Positions 31,928 through 42,501 of a stretch of DNA of 64,000 nt are shown piece by piece (the first letter of the stretch is position 1; every line of letters starts with the position of its first letter). The notes beneath the pieces were generated by a model. That model made no database searches. It was not told the DNA's origin and saw only the letters and a program-made list of their open reading frames with translations. The position numbers were made by a program, and so were the translations under genes. The DNA is from Platycnemis pennipes (lineage: Eukaryota; Arthropoda; Insecta; Odonata; Platycnemididae). The stretch covers positions 77,298,645 to 77,362,644 of the forward strand of contig OW121853.1 of NCBI GenBank assembly GCA_933228895.1. The letters are read 5' to 3'.

Positions 31928-34829
31928 AATAGTCCCCCATTCGGATCTCCGGGCGGGGACTACCCGAGAGAGTACATCAGTCAAATGTGATACACTTTTT
32001 AGGGTAGGAACATGGAACGTGAGATCGCTTCGGACCTGTGGAAGACTGGAGAACCTGAAGGTAGAAATGCGAAGAATGTACCTCGACGTATTAGGAATCA
32101 GCGAAATGAAGTGGCCCGAAGAAGGAGACTTTTGGAGTGGAAGCTACAGGATTATACATACAGGATCATTAAATGGTAATGCTGGAGTAGGGATCATGCT
32201 CAGAAAGAGTGTCGGAATGCGTGTGAAGAGCTTCCTGCAGTACAATGAAAGGATAATAATGGTGAAGATCGAGACCAAACCTGTAGATACTGTGGTGGTG
32301 CAGGTTTACATGCCTACGACTGACTATGAAGATGAAGAAGTGGAAGACGTCTACGAAGATATCACGGAAGTTATAAAACAGGTAAGAGGAGAAGAAAACC
32401 TAATTATTTTAGGAGACTGGAACGCTATCGTCGGCGAAGGTCAAGATGGAAGAATAACTGGAAAATACGGATTGGGAAACCGAAACGAAAAAGGAGAAAG
32501 GCTGCTGGAGTTCTGCACTCAACATAAGTTAGTAGTTGCCAACACATTGTTTAAAAATCACAACCGCAGAAGATACACATGGAAAATGCCAGGAGACAGA
32601 AGAAGATGCCAAATAGACTACATTTTAGTGAAGCAGAGATTTAGAAACCAAGTGAAGGACTGCAAAAGCTACCCTGGGGCAGACATCGACAGTGACCATA
32701 ATTTAGTGATGATGAAATGTCATCTAAAATTCAAGAAATTGAAGAAAACAAAGAAGAATATATGGCAAGTAGAAAAACTAAAGGAGGCTCAACATCAGCT
32801 GGCATTTCAAAAAGCAATGGGAAACAACATAGGAGAGAACCTGAATGAGAAATCAGTGGAAGAGCGTTGGGAAAACATTAAATGTGGACTACAGGAAGCC
32901 GCAAAAGAAGTTCTTGGAAGAAGAAAAGTTGCCAAGAAGAAGCCATGGATCACGGAGGAAGTCTTAGAATTGATTGAAGAAAGAAGAAAGTACAAGAATG
33001 CGAAAACTGAAGAAGGGCAGCTCTGCTACAAAAGAATAAGGAACGAAATAAGTCGCAAAACAAGGAAAGCTAGAGAGCTGTGGTTGAAAAATCTTTGCGA
33101 AGATGTACAAAGCAACCTTGCACTTGGAAAGGTGGAAGCGGCCTACAGAATAGTGAGGAACCACTTCAAGGAACGGAGCGCAAGATGCAATGCCATAAGG
33201 GACGAGAATGGAGAAATTTTGATTGAAAACGAGGACAAAGTGAAGAGATGGAAAGAATATCTGGAAGAGCTATACAATGGAAAAAATCTCAGCACAAAAG
33301 CTATTGAAGAGGAAAGCGAAGTGGAAATAGATGATATGGGGGCATCAATATTAAGATCGGAATTCGACGCTGCAGTAAGGGATCTTCGGATGAATAAGGC
33401 CTCAGGTATTGATGATGTCCCTGCAGAACTAATTAAAAATGCAGGAGAGAAGACATTAATTCATCTCTACAAAACCATCTGCGACATGTATTCAACAGGG
33501 GAAATTCCAAGGGACTTCGAGAAAAACATCATCATTCCTATTCCCAAGAAGAAGAGAGCGGAGAAATGCGAAAATTTTAGGACTATAAGCCTGACGACAC
33601 ATGCATCGAAGATACTGACCAGGATCATCTACAGAAGAATAGAACGAAAAGCAGAAGAGTTCCTGGATGAAGATCAATTCGGATTCAGGAAAAGTAAGGG
33701 TACAAGGGAAGCAATATTGGCCCTTAGGCTACTTATAGAGAAGAGAATGGAGAAGAACAAACCGACGTTCATTGCATTTGTGGATTTAGAGAAGGCCTTT
33801 GACAACGTGGATTGGGATTCAATGCTTGGAATTCTGAAGGGAATTGGAGTGTCCTACAATGACCGAAGAATTATACACAGTCTGTACAAAAACCAAGTTG
33901 CTGTGATTAAATCTGGACCCAGCTGTGAAGAGGCAAGAATAAGGAAAGGAGTGAGACAAGGCTGCGCACTGTCTCCCGTAATTTTTAATGTTTACATCGA
34001 GAGAGCCATAAATGAAGTCAAGGAGAAGTGTTCTGGAGTGAAAATCCACGGAGAAACAATCAGTATGCTACGATTCGCTGATGACATAGCTCTCATAGCA
34101 GAGACAGAGAAGGAGCTGAATAAGATGCTAACAACCATGGAAAGGACTATGGCCAGATATCAGCTGAAGATCAATAAGAAGAAGACTAAGATATTGGTGT
34201 GCAGCAAAAGAGAAGAGGCGAAAACCAACGTTAAACTAGGAAAACAGAAACTGGAAGAGGTGAAAGAGTTCTGTTACCTGGGAAGCAGAGTAACCAACGA
34301 TGGACGAAGCAAGAAAGAAATAGTGAGTAGAATAGCCCAGGCAAAGAGGGCATTCTTTCAAAAGAAGAATCTACTTACAGCAGGAAATACAAGCATAGAA
34401 GTAAGGAAACAGTTCATCAGAACATACATCTGGAGCATTTTTCTTTACGGCAGTGAATCATGGACGATGACAGCAGCGGAGAAGAAAAGGGTAGAAGCAT
34501 TTGAAATGTGGTGTTACAGAAGAATGCTGAAGATTAAATGGATCGACCGAGTAAGTAACGAGGAAGTGCTAAGAAGAGTAGGAGAAAAGAGAAGTCTGCT
34601 GACAACTCTAAAAAGAAGAAGGGAAAACTTAATCGGCCATATCTTGAGACACGACGGCCTGATGAAGACTATCGTCGAGGGAAAAGTGAACGGGAAGGTT
34701 GGAAAAGGCAGGCCTCGTATGAGATATATGGAACAAGTTGTGAAGAGTGTAAAAGAGAAGAATTACGTCACAATGAAAAGGTTGGCCGATAGAAGAATCG
34801 AGTGGAAAGCTGCGTCAAACCAATCCTAG
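31890..34829 (+). CDS. RTE endonuclease/reverse transcriptase, intact
   Basis: 979 residues with no interruption. An apurinic-type endonuclease occupies roughly residues 37-275: TWNVRSL with Asn43, LGDWN (Asp176, Asn178) and SDHN (Asp269, His270). It nicks target DNA. The reverse transcriptase spans about 500-800: FRTISLT, FVDLEKAFDNVDW, GVRQGCALSP and catalytic FADD at 729-732. The tail has the family hallmarks GHILRHDGLMKTIVEGK and KGRPRMRYMEQV, and ends ...AASNQS at a TAG inside the 3' palindrome. All catalytic residues expected for both enzymes are present, unlike the other copies here. The first ATG is chosen; initiation in these LINEs is often unconventional. Databases tend to name such proteins craniofacial development protein 2-like. 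Confidence 0.95.
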   Translation: MMAPSRVKYSGGKIVPHSDLRAGTTRESTSVKCDTLFRVGTWNVRSLRTCGRLENLKVEMRRMYLDVLGISEMKWPEEGDFWSGSYRIIHTGSLNGNAGVGIMLRKSVGMRVKSFLQYNERIIMVKIETKPVDTVVVQVYMPTTDYEDEEVEDVYEDITEVIKQVRGEENLIILGDWNAIVGEGQDGRITGKYGLGNRNEKGERLLEFCTQHKLVVANTLFKNHNRRRYTWKMPGDRRRCQIDYILVKQRFRNQVKDCKSYPGADIDSDHNLVMMKCHLKFKKLKKTKKNIWQVEKLKEAQHQLAFQKAMGNNIGENLNEKSVEERWENIKCGLQEAAKEVLGRRKVAKKKPWITEEVLELIEERRKYKNAKTEEGQLCYKRIRNEISRKTRKARELWLKNLCEDVQSNLALGKVEAAYRIVRNHFKERSARCNAIRDENGEILIENEDKVKRWKEYLEELYNGKNLSTKAIEEESEVEIDDMGASILRSEFDAAVRDLRMNKASGIDDVPAELIKNAGEKTLIHLYKTICDMYSTGEIPRDFEKNIIIPIPKKKRAEKCENFRTISLTTHASKILTRIIYRRIERKAEEFLDEDQFGFRKSKGTREAILALRLLIEKRMEKNKPTFIAFVDLEKAFDNVDWDSMLGILKGIGVSYNDRRIIHSLYKNQVAVIKSGPSCEEARIRKGVRQGCALSPVIFNVYIERAINEVKEKCSGVKIHGETISMLRFADDIALIAETEKELNKMLTTMERTMARYQLKINKKKTKILVCSKREEAKTNVKLGKQKLEEVKEFCYLGSRVTNDGRSKKEIVSRIAQAKRAFFQKKNLLTAGNTSIEVRKQFIRTYIWSIFLYGSESWTMTAAEKKRVEAFEMWCYRRMLKIKWIDRVSNEEVLRRVGEKRSLLTTLKRRRENLIGHILRHDGLMKTIVEGKVNGKVGKGRPRMRYMEQVVKSVKEKNYVTMKRLADRRIEWKAASNQS

Positions 34830-34862
34830 GATTGTTGACCAATGATGATGATGATGATGATG
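34821..34862 (+). other. RTE 3' terminus: palindrome and GAT tail
   Basis: The perfect 14-bp palindrome CAATCCTAGGATTG contains the ORF stop codon. Then come TTGACCAATGATG and GAT repeats. The palindrome also occurs near 6119 and 24741, and near 41337 in an altered form, each next to a similar trinucleotide tail, so it is probably part of the RNA end recognised by the reverse transcriptase. Confidence 0.8.
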
Positions 34863-34949
34863 AGCATTTACACAGTGCCCATACGTTAACTAGCACCTAG
34901 AATTCCGTAAGATATGTTTTGCCCTTTACTCAGGCTAAGGTCTTCCGGT

Positions 34950-35238
34950 TGGCTATTCAGGGGAGGCGACCGACAGCTGAGGTCATTTGCGCCGCATAGG
35001 ATAGGTGGATAACTGGGTAATGGTAGGAGTTTTCAGGGTGGAGAGAAACCCGGCGTCGGCATTAGCCTGCTCTCAACGAAAGGCGCCAAGGGGACCACAG
35101 CTTAACGTCCCATCCGACGGACGGAGTACTGAACTTGAAATGCCCTCCACTAGGCACTCAAGTGGGGACCGGTTTTCCACTGAAAAATCCGCCACTGCCG
35201 GGAATCGAACCCGGGTCCTCGGGATGGGAGGTCTTCCA
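34950..35238 (-). mobile_element. SINE1 copy
   Basis: Near-complete: tail CAGGGGAGGCGACCGACAGC at the low end, body CATCCGACGGACGGAGTACTG, and B box (minus strand) CCCGGGTTCGATTCCCGG at about 35200-35215. The A-box end is cut off by the foldback repeat that follows. Confidence 0.85.
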
Positions 35239-35261
35239 GTTTTTAGCTTTAAACACCCTTG

Positions 35262-35640
35262 GGGGATATGCTTGAAATGGTAGGCATTAACTCGAGTTTA
35301 TCAAGAAGTCACGTGGTACAAACACGAATGGTTTGCAAATTTAGAGTTTATGAATTGCTCTTTACGATCTTACTCATTGTTTTCACTTGAGTGTTGCTCT
35401 ATGCTCACGACGGTAAATAAAAAATTAAGTAAACACAATGAGTGAGATTGTAATGAACGATATGAACACACCAAACATACCAAAATTTATGAACCATTCG
35501 AGTTTGTATGCACAACTCCCTGGTCACCCAATCCTGATTTCAAACAACCCACCAGTAGGGGGAGGGGGGGATTTGAAATCGGGAATAACTAGAATTGGTA
35601 ACCAAGGAGTCACGTGATATAAACATGATTCGCAAATTAG
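35262..35640. repeat. Foldback repeat copy
   Basis: Mirrored AAGTCACGTGGTACAAACAC and AACCAAGGAGTCACGTGATA arms lie around CATTGTTTTCACTTGAGTG. It is broken at its right side by the TTAA of the next element. Confidence 0.75.
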
Positions 35641-35644
35641 TTAA

Positions 35645-36596
35645 GGAGGTTCCACCGCGACTCAAACTCCGGTAAAAGAGCTATGTTATTTAATGAATTA
35701 ATACCGAAAAACACCTCTAAGGAAAATCATCTATTGGGTGATAACGCATACACAATTTTTGTATGAGTATGCTATTTTATAGCACGCTGTTGTTTTAGAA
35801 GCTACTATTTTCTAGAAGCTCTTTTTAACTAATTTTGACTTCGAAACATGACTGACGTGTTGTTGCCACGTTTAATTTACAAAAGGAGAATACATGCTCA
35901 ATCCCACTAATACGCATTCTAAAATAGGTTAAATATTTTCTTACTTAGTTTGCTATGCCCTTGCAAATACAACTCTTTGTTTTGAATTTTATTAATATTC
36001 GCATTTTTTAATATTGTTATGCAACAATGACGCTGATACCATTTGGAAGCATTGGTATTAATTACTGCACCATGTCAATAACCAATGAGAATATTTAAAT
36101 GGGATAAAAAAATATAAGAAGGACCTTGGTATGGTATAGTCCTTAATCAAGTGAGTAAATAGGCTAGTAATCACGTTCCGTCACAAGTACCGTTGCCAAT
36201 GATAACAACATGCTGTAGCACCACTTTCATGTAACTAAGGCTTTTCTGCTTTTTTCGAGCAAACATTTATGAATATCAATTAAACAAGTGTGGTAAGGCG
36301 AGTACTTTTTTACAATGCTAAATTGTACACAAAATTGCGCATCTTATATTTGTTTTTCGTCAAAACGACATTTCTCTTTACATTATTAATCTGCAAATTT
36401 TAACGCAAGAGCCATGATCTGCCGTATAGCCACGTATAAAATATCTGATTTTCAACGTCTTTTTTCTTCAAATGTATTATGGAAAGGCCAAATTATTTCA
36501 TTGCCAATCGATAGAAAGGCCAAAAAATGATGCGTCCTGAAATTTTCACAAAAATGACATCTACTTCATAATTCGGTGGAGCCACCTTAAACGCGC
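35645..36596 (+). mobile_element. TTAA MITE family 1, copy B (952 bp)
   Basis: TTAA at 35641-35644 and 36597-36600. Termini are GGAGGTTCCACCG and CGGTGGAGCCACC. The same interior is seen in copies A, C, D and E (AAAGAGCTATGTTATTTAATG; GTACCGTTGCCAATGATAAC). There is no ORF. It interrupts a foldback repeat whose other half continues at 36601. Confidence 0.88.
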
Positions 36597-36600
36597 TGAT

Positions 36601-36815
36601 TACCATTCATTGTTTCCGTTTGCGTTTTATCTCATTTGTGGGCTTTATAGTCGAAACAGACGAGAAAAACTCGAGTGAAAACAATTAATGATATTGTAAC
36701 GAACGATTCAGACGCAACGAATTTGCAAACCAGTCGTGTTGATACCACACGACTCCTTGGTTATCTACTCTGTATAATCCCGACGGTTTCTAACACAACC
36801 CCTAACGGGTGAGGT
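36601..36815. repeat. Foldback repeat, continuation after copy B
   Basis: CAGACGAGAAAAACTCGAGTG, ACACGACTCCTTGGTTATCT and CCCGACGGTTTCTAACACA show that the foldback arm continues on the far side of TTAA MITE copy B. Confidence 0.7.
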
Positions 36816-37689
36816 CATGGTTTCCTTCTTTCGCGTTATCGCTCTCGTTAGCAATAACGCGAATTCCTCTAGAAGTGCACTGCTCACGGTGAGCGTCCTA
36901 ACCACTTGCTATATCAATCCAGATTAGTGATAAAGGACCAGACGAAATACGCAGAAAGGCGCTCATTTGCTTCCCTTATTTTCCCTAATTTACGTTTTCG
37001 CTCTCCTGAGCGCAATCTAAACAGCTAAACGATAACGCATTATGATGATTCGTGGAATTCTCTGAATATTTGCTTCCCCGTAAAGTAGTTTCGTGTTCGA
37101 CGCAAAATTCGAGTTCACTCCAATATTTTTTTTTTAATTTTTCCGCGCCAAAACAGCTTTTAGTCATAAGACAACCCACAACAATTCTTTCTTTTTTTCC
37201 AGTATTTTTCATCATAAGTGTCCCTTCGCCCCTTTTATTTCAAAATAAAATGTTTTTTGATTAATTGACTAAAGACGCCAAGAGTTCTTGCATAACTCAA
37301 ACTCTCGTGGCGCTGTTATTTTTCGCTATCAACCCAACTTCTCCCACATCTACCGCTTCCGGATTCCAGTTTTCCACGACTATCAAGTGTTTACTGACAG
37401 CAACGCTACCCATCACTTCCTACTGCGAGTAATACACGCTATCTACACGCTCCTCCTGATTCATGGTCGTAGTGCTTTGCGGGACTGTCTCCGGTCAGCT
37501 TGAAACTCCGGTGCAAGAAAAAGACGTTACTGAACTGCGCATTTTCCGTTTACAGCTAAAGCTCCCCTCCACATTGGTTCTAGTCACAGATATGTTGTAG
37601 TCCCCTCTACCATGTCACTCGGGATTAGGATGGATCACACGACATTAGATTAAGTTTGATTTATAACGGTAACCATATTAGCGTAACGG
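36816..37689. other. No gene recognised
   Basis: No recognised domain, RNA or repeat family. Confidence 0.4.
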
Positions 37690-37870
37690 CATGATAACTA
37701 TATTAGCGTAGCCAGTATATTAAATGGGAAATTAAATTGGGAATAGTAATTTAAACTTGGACTTAATCTCTTGAATAAATTCTAAGATAATATTTTCACT
37801 GACGATGTTAAAAATATTTTGCGATCTCCAACCTACTTCGGTAGACTGGACCATAATCACAAAATTATCG
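37690..37870 (+). mobile_element. LINE-A coding remnant (C-terminal)
   Basis: AAGATAATATTTTCACTGACGATG, TTGCGATCTCCAACCTACTT and GTAGACTGGACCATAATCAC match the end of LINE-A coding sequence at 40.3 kb (FTDDVKNIL..., LDHNH). Heavily decayed. Confidence 0.6.
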
Positions 37871-37969
37871 AATTGGATGAGTAAAAAACTTTAGCAATTT
37901 TCCACAATGTATTTTAAAATCGTCCACGAGGTCGAAGCCGACTTTTAAACACTAAGGTGCTTACTTTTT

Positions 37970-38165
37970 TAATAAATTCAAAGCTCGCGAGCTAGCCGCG
38001 AAAACTTTAAACTTTAGCGGAGTTACCCGCTGAGATGCACGATAGCAAGATATTCCACAGAGAAAAAATGATGAGAATGATTTTCTTTCTCGCCATGCGC
38101 ACGTCTTCGGCTGCTCTGTGACATAATATGTCCAGCAGTCCGGCAACATCTAGCTCCTTTAAAGC
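37970..38165 (-). mobile_element. SINE2 copy, reverse member of an inverted pair
   Basis: AAAGCTCGCGAGCTAGCCGCGAAAACTTTA and CACGATAGCAAGATATTCCAC are the SINE2 tail in reverse. The tRNA-like head is not recognisable in this copy. Confidence 0.6.
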
Positions 38166-38189
38166 CTCCAGAATTTCCACAGAGAAAGA

Positions 38190-38290
38190 GGACGCCTTGG
38201 TAGCTCAACTGGTAGAGCACCTGGCCGGAAATCAGGGGGTCCGGGTTCGAGTCCCGGGAAGTTTTCGCGGCTAGCTCGCGAGCTCTGAAT
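38190..38290 (+). mobile_element. SINE2 copy with tRNA-like head
   Basis: TTGGTAGCTCAACTGGTAGAGC (A box and D arm) and GTCCGGGTTCGAGTCCCG (B box and T arm) look tRNA-like. The anticodon loop lacks the invariant U33 and the 3' acceptor strand is replaced by SINE tail (TTTTCGCGGCTAGCTCGCGAG), so this is a SINE head rather than a tRNA gene. Confidence 0.75.
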
Positions 38291-38892
38291 TTGTGAGAGA
38301 GTACATCGACCCTCGATACATCGATTCTACATTTCTCGACGTAACGTACGTATTATTAAACGGCCCTCGTCGGAAACATCGAGGATTAGAGACCTCAAGG
38401 AGGGGAAATTCGCATCCGGGAAGGAAGGAGTCGGACGGGAGCGGTCGGGATGTGGTGGGGAGGTATATGCGAGTGCGCTTGCCATGTGGGAGTCGTCAAC
38501 GGCCTGATCCCATCTCGTTCGGAAGCGTAGTTGACATATCCTGAGGGCGGAGAGGAAGTGGGAGAAGATGAACGGACGATAATGCTTCCGCCTTGCCTTC
38601 AGAGACGAAATAAGTGAAGTGAAATCATTACCTACATCATTTCCTCACAGGCATCCGTGTGTGTGTTTGTGTGTATAATAGAGTGAGACAAAAGATGGTA
38701 CAGAACAGGGGTTGAAATGATTATTCCCTTAATTTTCTTCATCGCACTCGGGGCGATCTTTGAATAAAAGATAGTTACTATAACTCTTCTCCACAGTGGA
38801 TCCATCGTGATGGCAGAATGGGCAGAGCACGGTGCTTCAGAGTGAAGGTCCCACCTCGGACCCGAATGCCACAGATGTGCTCTAATTATGGG
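38291..38892. other. No gene recognised
   Basis: It contains a GC-richer stretch and a weak tRNA-like phrase near 38810-38880 (GATGGCAGAATGGGCAGAGCAC). A further SINE head is possible but not supported. Confidence 0.35.
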
Positions 38893-39328
38893 ATAATATG
38901 GTCGTTTACCATATTTTTTTTACTGCCGGATCTAATAGAGTTAGTAAAATAAAAAGACCCGTATTTTTCCGTTTTTTGATCCGTCAATTATTTATCGAGT
39001 TATAAGCGTCGAAAAACTGACGTTTTTAACCCTTTAGAAAATGTGGGCGTGGTGCAACCTTTGACGTCATTGACTTCGTCCAATCACAACTGAGCCCACG
39101 AAGCTACATCGCCTTATCGCAATGGAGGGGGCACAGCTGACTCTGCCAATAGGAGCAGTTGCGACAGCATCTGTTCGAGCAGACCTTCCGAGAACCCCCC
39201 TCCACTCTCTTCCCTCCCCCTAAACGCAGTCAAGGACGGAGGAAAATGACGTCAATGATATCAAAGCAGCTTTTTCGGAGGGCGTCACCTTTTGCTTATT
39301 TTAATTTTTGATTTATAAGTGAATGGCT
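38893..39328 (+). mobile_element. MITE-G copy 5, 3' truncated
   Basis: It starts TGGTCGTTTACC and follows the family to TTAATTTTTGATTTATAAGTG, where SINE1 sequence takes over. Confidence 0.8.
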
Positions 39329-39398
39329 CTGCCGTTTAACGTCCCATCCGACGGACGGAGTACTGAACTCGAAGTACTCTCCACACACCACTAAAGAA
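39329..39398 (-). mobile_element. SINE1 fragment
   Basis: About 70 bp of SINE1 body (TTTAACGTCCCATCCGACGG, GGAGTACTGAACTCGAAGTA) joined to the broken MITE-G copy. Confidence 0.65.
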
Positions 39399-39811
39399 GG
39401 AGCCAGTGTAAAATTTGAAAATTCCTATGCCATATACTATCCTCTCGACTGGGAATTCGAATTCCACGACTTTCACAAGAGTCTTCCACGACGCTGCTAA
39501 TGGAAGCTTCGTCATCATGAGTCACACGCGGCTTTCACGGTATTCCCTTTTCCGACTTCCTTCAATGAACACATCGACACTTAAATATGTCGGTGCGCTG
39601 TTTGTTATTCCTTGAGCGATTTTCAAGGGCATTTCGCATTTCATTCATAATTTCACATTTGACCTGGTTTGGATAAGACGCTGGCGCCAACTCCTCCCTC
39701 GGCCGTGGGTTCTGCGAACCAGGCGAGGCGGGAGATCGGATACGTGTGCTGGCTGTGGCACCGGCTTCCCACTGACAGAAAAACTTAACACACTTTATGG
39801 AGTTACTACAC

Positions 39812-39940
39812 CCCATCGGTTTCGACACTCTCCTGTCATCGTCAAGGGTACTCTAGGGCCATTATCAAGGTCAGAGTACCCTTGATAATGAGTGGTGTCG
39901 AAACCGGCAGGGTTTAGAAACTCAATAACGTGTGTGAAAA
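39812..39940. repeat. Head-to-head pair of CGAAACC hairpin ends
   Basis: CCATCGGTTTCGACACTCTC...CGTCAAGGGTACTC is mirrored by GAGTACCCTTGATAATGAGTG...GTGTCGAAACCGG with about 22 bp between. The flanks (AGAAACTCAATAACGTGTGTG and the reverse of a similar phrase) also match, so these are two opposed copies of one element end. Confidence 0.7.
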
Positions 39941-40034
39941 ATTCATCGTTCAAGTTTTTCTGTCATTATGTCACTTTTTCACAAAGCATCGCCTGATTCA
40001 ATTCAATTTACCGGCTTCGCATCCATCAAATCGT

Positions 40035-40665
40035 TTATTCATCAAAAGAGTACTGGGTAAATTTGACGATCATATACGAGAAATTACCTAATTTTCCCTT
40101 GTTAGACCCCATTTGGAATACGCTGCCAGTATATGGGATCCATGTGAAATAGGCCTAAATAATGAACTCGAACGTGTGAAGCAAAGATCGGCAATATTTA
40201 TAATGGGACGGTATGATACTATATAAGCGTAACGAGTCTACTAAATTAATTAAAATGGGAATCATTGTCTGAACGTAGGTTGAAATTTAGACTTAAATCT
40301 CTAAAATTAATTCCAAGATAATATGTTCACTGATGACGTTAAAAATATTTTGCGAACCCCAACTTACCATGGTAGACTGGACCATAATCACTGAACTGAC
40401 AGATTCAAAATGTCCTTTTTTCCTCGTACAATTAGGGACATGAATAGCTGTAAATATATCCAATACGAGTGTATCAATGGGTAGCATAGGTAGTTGCATG
40501 TTGGTATAGGAGCTTTAAGCTAACCCAACTAACAGCATGATATTGCATGCTTGATTTGCTAACTCTTTAATAGTTGAAGTTAAGACTAATATATTATTAT
40601 TAATCCTTTTTTATGCATGATATGTAATGCATGTTTGGTGTGAGTTCACCCCCTGCCACACACCT
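40035..40665 (+). mobile_element. LINE-A 3' part with 3' UTR
   Basis: Coding remnants read ...SLVRPHLEYAASIWDP-like (CCCATTTGGAATACGCTGCC) and ...FTDDVKNILRTPTYHGRLD..., followed by the 3' UTR ending GTGTGAGTTCACCCCCTGCC. This copy shows which 3' UTR belongs to LINE-A. No catalytic RT remains. Confidence 0.8.
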
Positions 40666-40705
40666 TAGTTAGGTCGTTAAACCGTGGACTCCTTGGCGCC
40701 AGCTA

Positions 40706-41030
40706 CTCTTCATGTTTTTATATAATTCTTCGCCTTCACATCTTCCCTATTTGCTCCGTATAGGTATAATAGACGAGGCCTTCCTTTGCAATTCTTCCTG
40801 TTCACTTTTTCCTCAATGACAGCATTCATCAGGGAATCGTATCTCAAGACATATGGCCGATAAAGTTGTCCCGCATTCTTTTTAAAGCTTTCAGAGACTT
40901 CTATTTTCTACCACTTTTCTTAGGTAACCTTTTTTTTACCGCGTGGATCCCTTTTAACTTTATCATCCTCCTATAGCACCAAATGTACAATGATTCCAGC
41001 CTTGACTTCTATGCAGCTGTTATCGTCCAT
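40706..41030 (-). mobile_element. Diverged RTE copy, 5' truncated
   Basis: Reverse-strand match to the RTE 3' coding end (GACGAGGCCTTCC, CTCAAGACATATGGCCGATAA, GCAGCTGTTATCGTCCA), clearly older than the other RTE copies. A short SINE1 remnant (about 40668-40702) lies at its left. Confidence 0.6.
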
Positions 41031-41308
41031 CATCATCATCGGCAGGGGGGAATTCGCCCCCCCCCAGAATTTGGCCTTGGGCCCTTGAGAAATGAGTCTT
41101 CATTAATAAAAATTAAATTTCACTTGTTTCCAGCTTGCCTTTTCCCTTCTGACGCATATTCTACCACCTTCATATGCACTTTTAGTGGAATTCTAGTCTC
41201 TACCCCCTCCTATCCGCAAAAAATGCGGGCCCTTTTCGTAGGAACCGGGCCTTTTTCTTAAGAGCCGGGCCCTTTTCAAGGTTGGCCCCTGCCAGGGTAA
41301 TAGTTCCG
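41031..41308. mobile_element. hAT-type MITE, inserted in an RTE trinucleotide tail
   Basis: Closely related to the clean copy at 48064 (CAGAATTTGG, TTCATTAATAAAAATTAAATT, AAGAGCCGGGCCCTTTTCAAG) and ends TTCCGACGCCCCTG. The flanks are ATCATCAT on both sides, compatible with an 8-bp duplication but ambiguous because the target is (ATC)n. The left terminus is degraded. Confidence 0.7.
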
Positions 41309-41715
41309 ACGCCCCTGATCATCATCATGGGTCAAAAATCCTAGGATTGGTTGGACGCAGCCCTCCACTCGATTCTTCTATCGGCCAACCTCTTCATATT
41401 AACGTAGTTCCTCTCTCTCACGTCCTTCACGACCTGTTCTATATAACTCATACGAGGCCTGTCTTTTCCATTCTTCTGTTCACTTTTCCTTCGACGATTG
41501 TCTTCATCAGGCCATTGTGTCTTAATATATGTCCGATTAAGTTGTCCCGTCTTCTTTTTAGATTTTTCAGCAGACTTCTCTTTTCTCCCACTCTTCTTAG
41601 CACTTCCTCGTAACTTACTCGGTCGATCCATTTAATCTTCATTATTCTTCTGTAACGCCACATTTCGAATACTTCCACCCTTTTCTCCTCCGCTGCTATC
41701 GTCGTCCATGCCTAG
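41309..41715 (-). mobile_element. 5'-truncated RTE copy
   Basis: It has an (ATC) tail, AATCCTAGGATTGG and then the reverse-strand RTE carboxy-terminal coding region to about 41715 (GTCGTCCATGCC). The frame is shifted near 41450. Confidence 0.88.
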
Positions 41716-42501
41716 TATAATAGCGTAAATACCATCAGCTTTTCATTCAACTCTCCGTCACCCATTTATACAATGTGGTATCATACAACTCAGCCTCGGG
41801 TGATATTTTGCCCATTTAAGTGAGCTCCTTACTATTTAAAAAAACTAATCTTTAAACAATGTACACTAATTAATCCATTTTCCATAGAATCCAACGGAAA
41901 ATAACGTCTCCGTATACGAATGTGAATTCAGAATGAATTATCTTCATCACCGAGCATGTGCATAGTTTTTTTTATCCTTTCTTCTGCGAGTCTGATAAGC
42001 GACCGGCGACGGAGGGCTCTGGTGAGAAAGCAACAGTTCTCCTTCGCAGCTGTAACACTGTCGTCCTCTCCTCCGCCTCCTGCTCTCCGTGACCTTTCAA
42101 TCTGGTCACATCCAAGAAGACCTCCATCACTCCGGTGGTGTTTACCCCGAGGGAACAGCTAAGAAGCACACCACTCGCCAACGCATACGATTCAATCTCG
42201 GTTCGCCGATATCCAGGGGTCAATTTCTTCCGAAGATCGAACAGAATAAACGAAACGACCACCTTTCCTTTCAAGTGATTTCTTCTGATACTCCCCAGCT
42301 TTAATTTGTGTAAGTTCTGAACACTCATTTCGACAGAGGGTCGGGAGGACGACGATCGTTTATTTCCGATGGAACGTATAGATCAGCACGCTACACTTTC
42401 CGTTTAAATTCTGTGGGGATCATTTATATTCTGCAGATACGTACGATCAGAATCGTGTCGTCCATTTCACTTTTTCTGGCTGACAAAAAACTTCTTTCAA
42501 T
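41716..42501. other. No recognised gene; one unexplained minus-strand frame
   Basis: A 118-codon minus-strand frame (41972-42328) lies in a GC-richer patch. It has no recognised domain and no convincing splice context. Confidence 0.3.

Larger units (their letters stand above)
31437..34862 (+). mobile_element. Full-length RTE-clade LINE
   Basis: This is 3,426 bp, flanked by AGCATTTACAC on both sides (31426-31436 and 34863-34873), the duplication left by target-primed reverse transcription. It has a 453-bp structured 5' leader, a single long ORF, an extremely short 3' UTR and a (GAT)n tail, as in the RTE clade. It is the only complete LINE in the window and is the likely parent type of the truncated copies at 6.1, 24.4, 41.3 and 59.1 kb. 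Confidence 0.96.

Noticed and set aside
38190..38262. Apparent tRNA gene with good D and T arms
   Set aside because: The 3' acceptor strand is missing, position 33 is not U, and the same sequence recurs with a shared SINE tail at 44.9-45.2 kb, so it is a SINE head.
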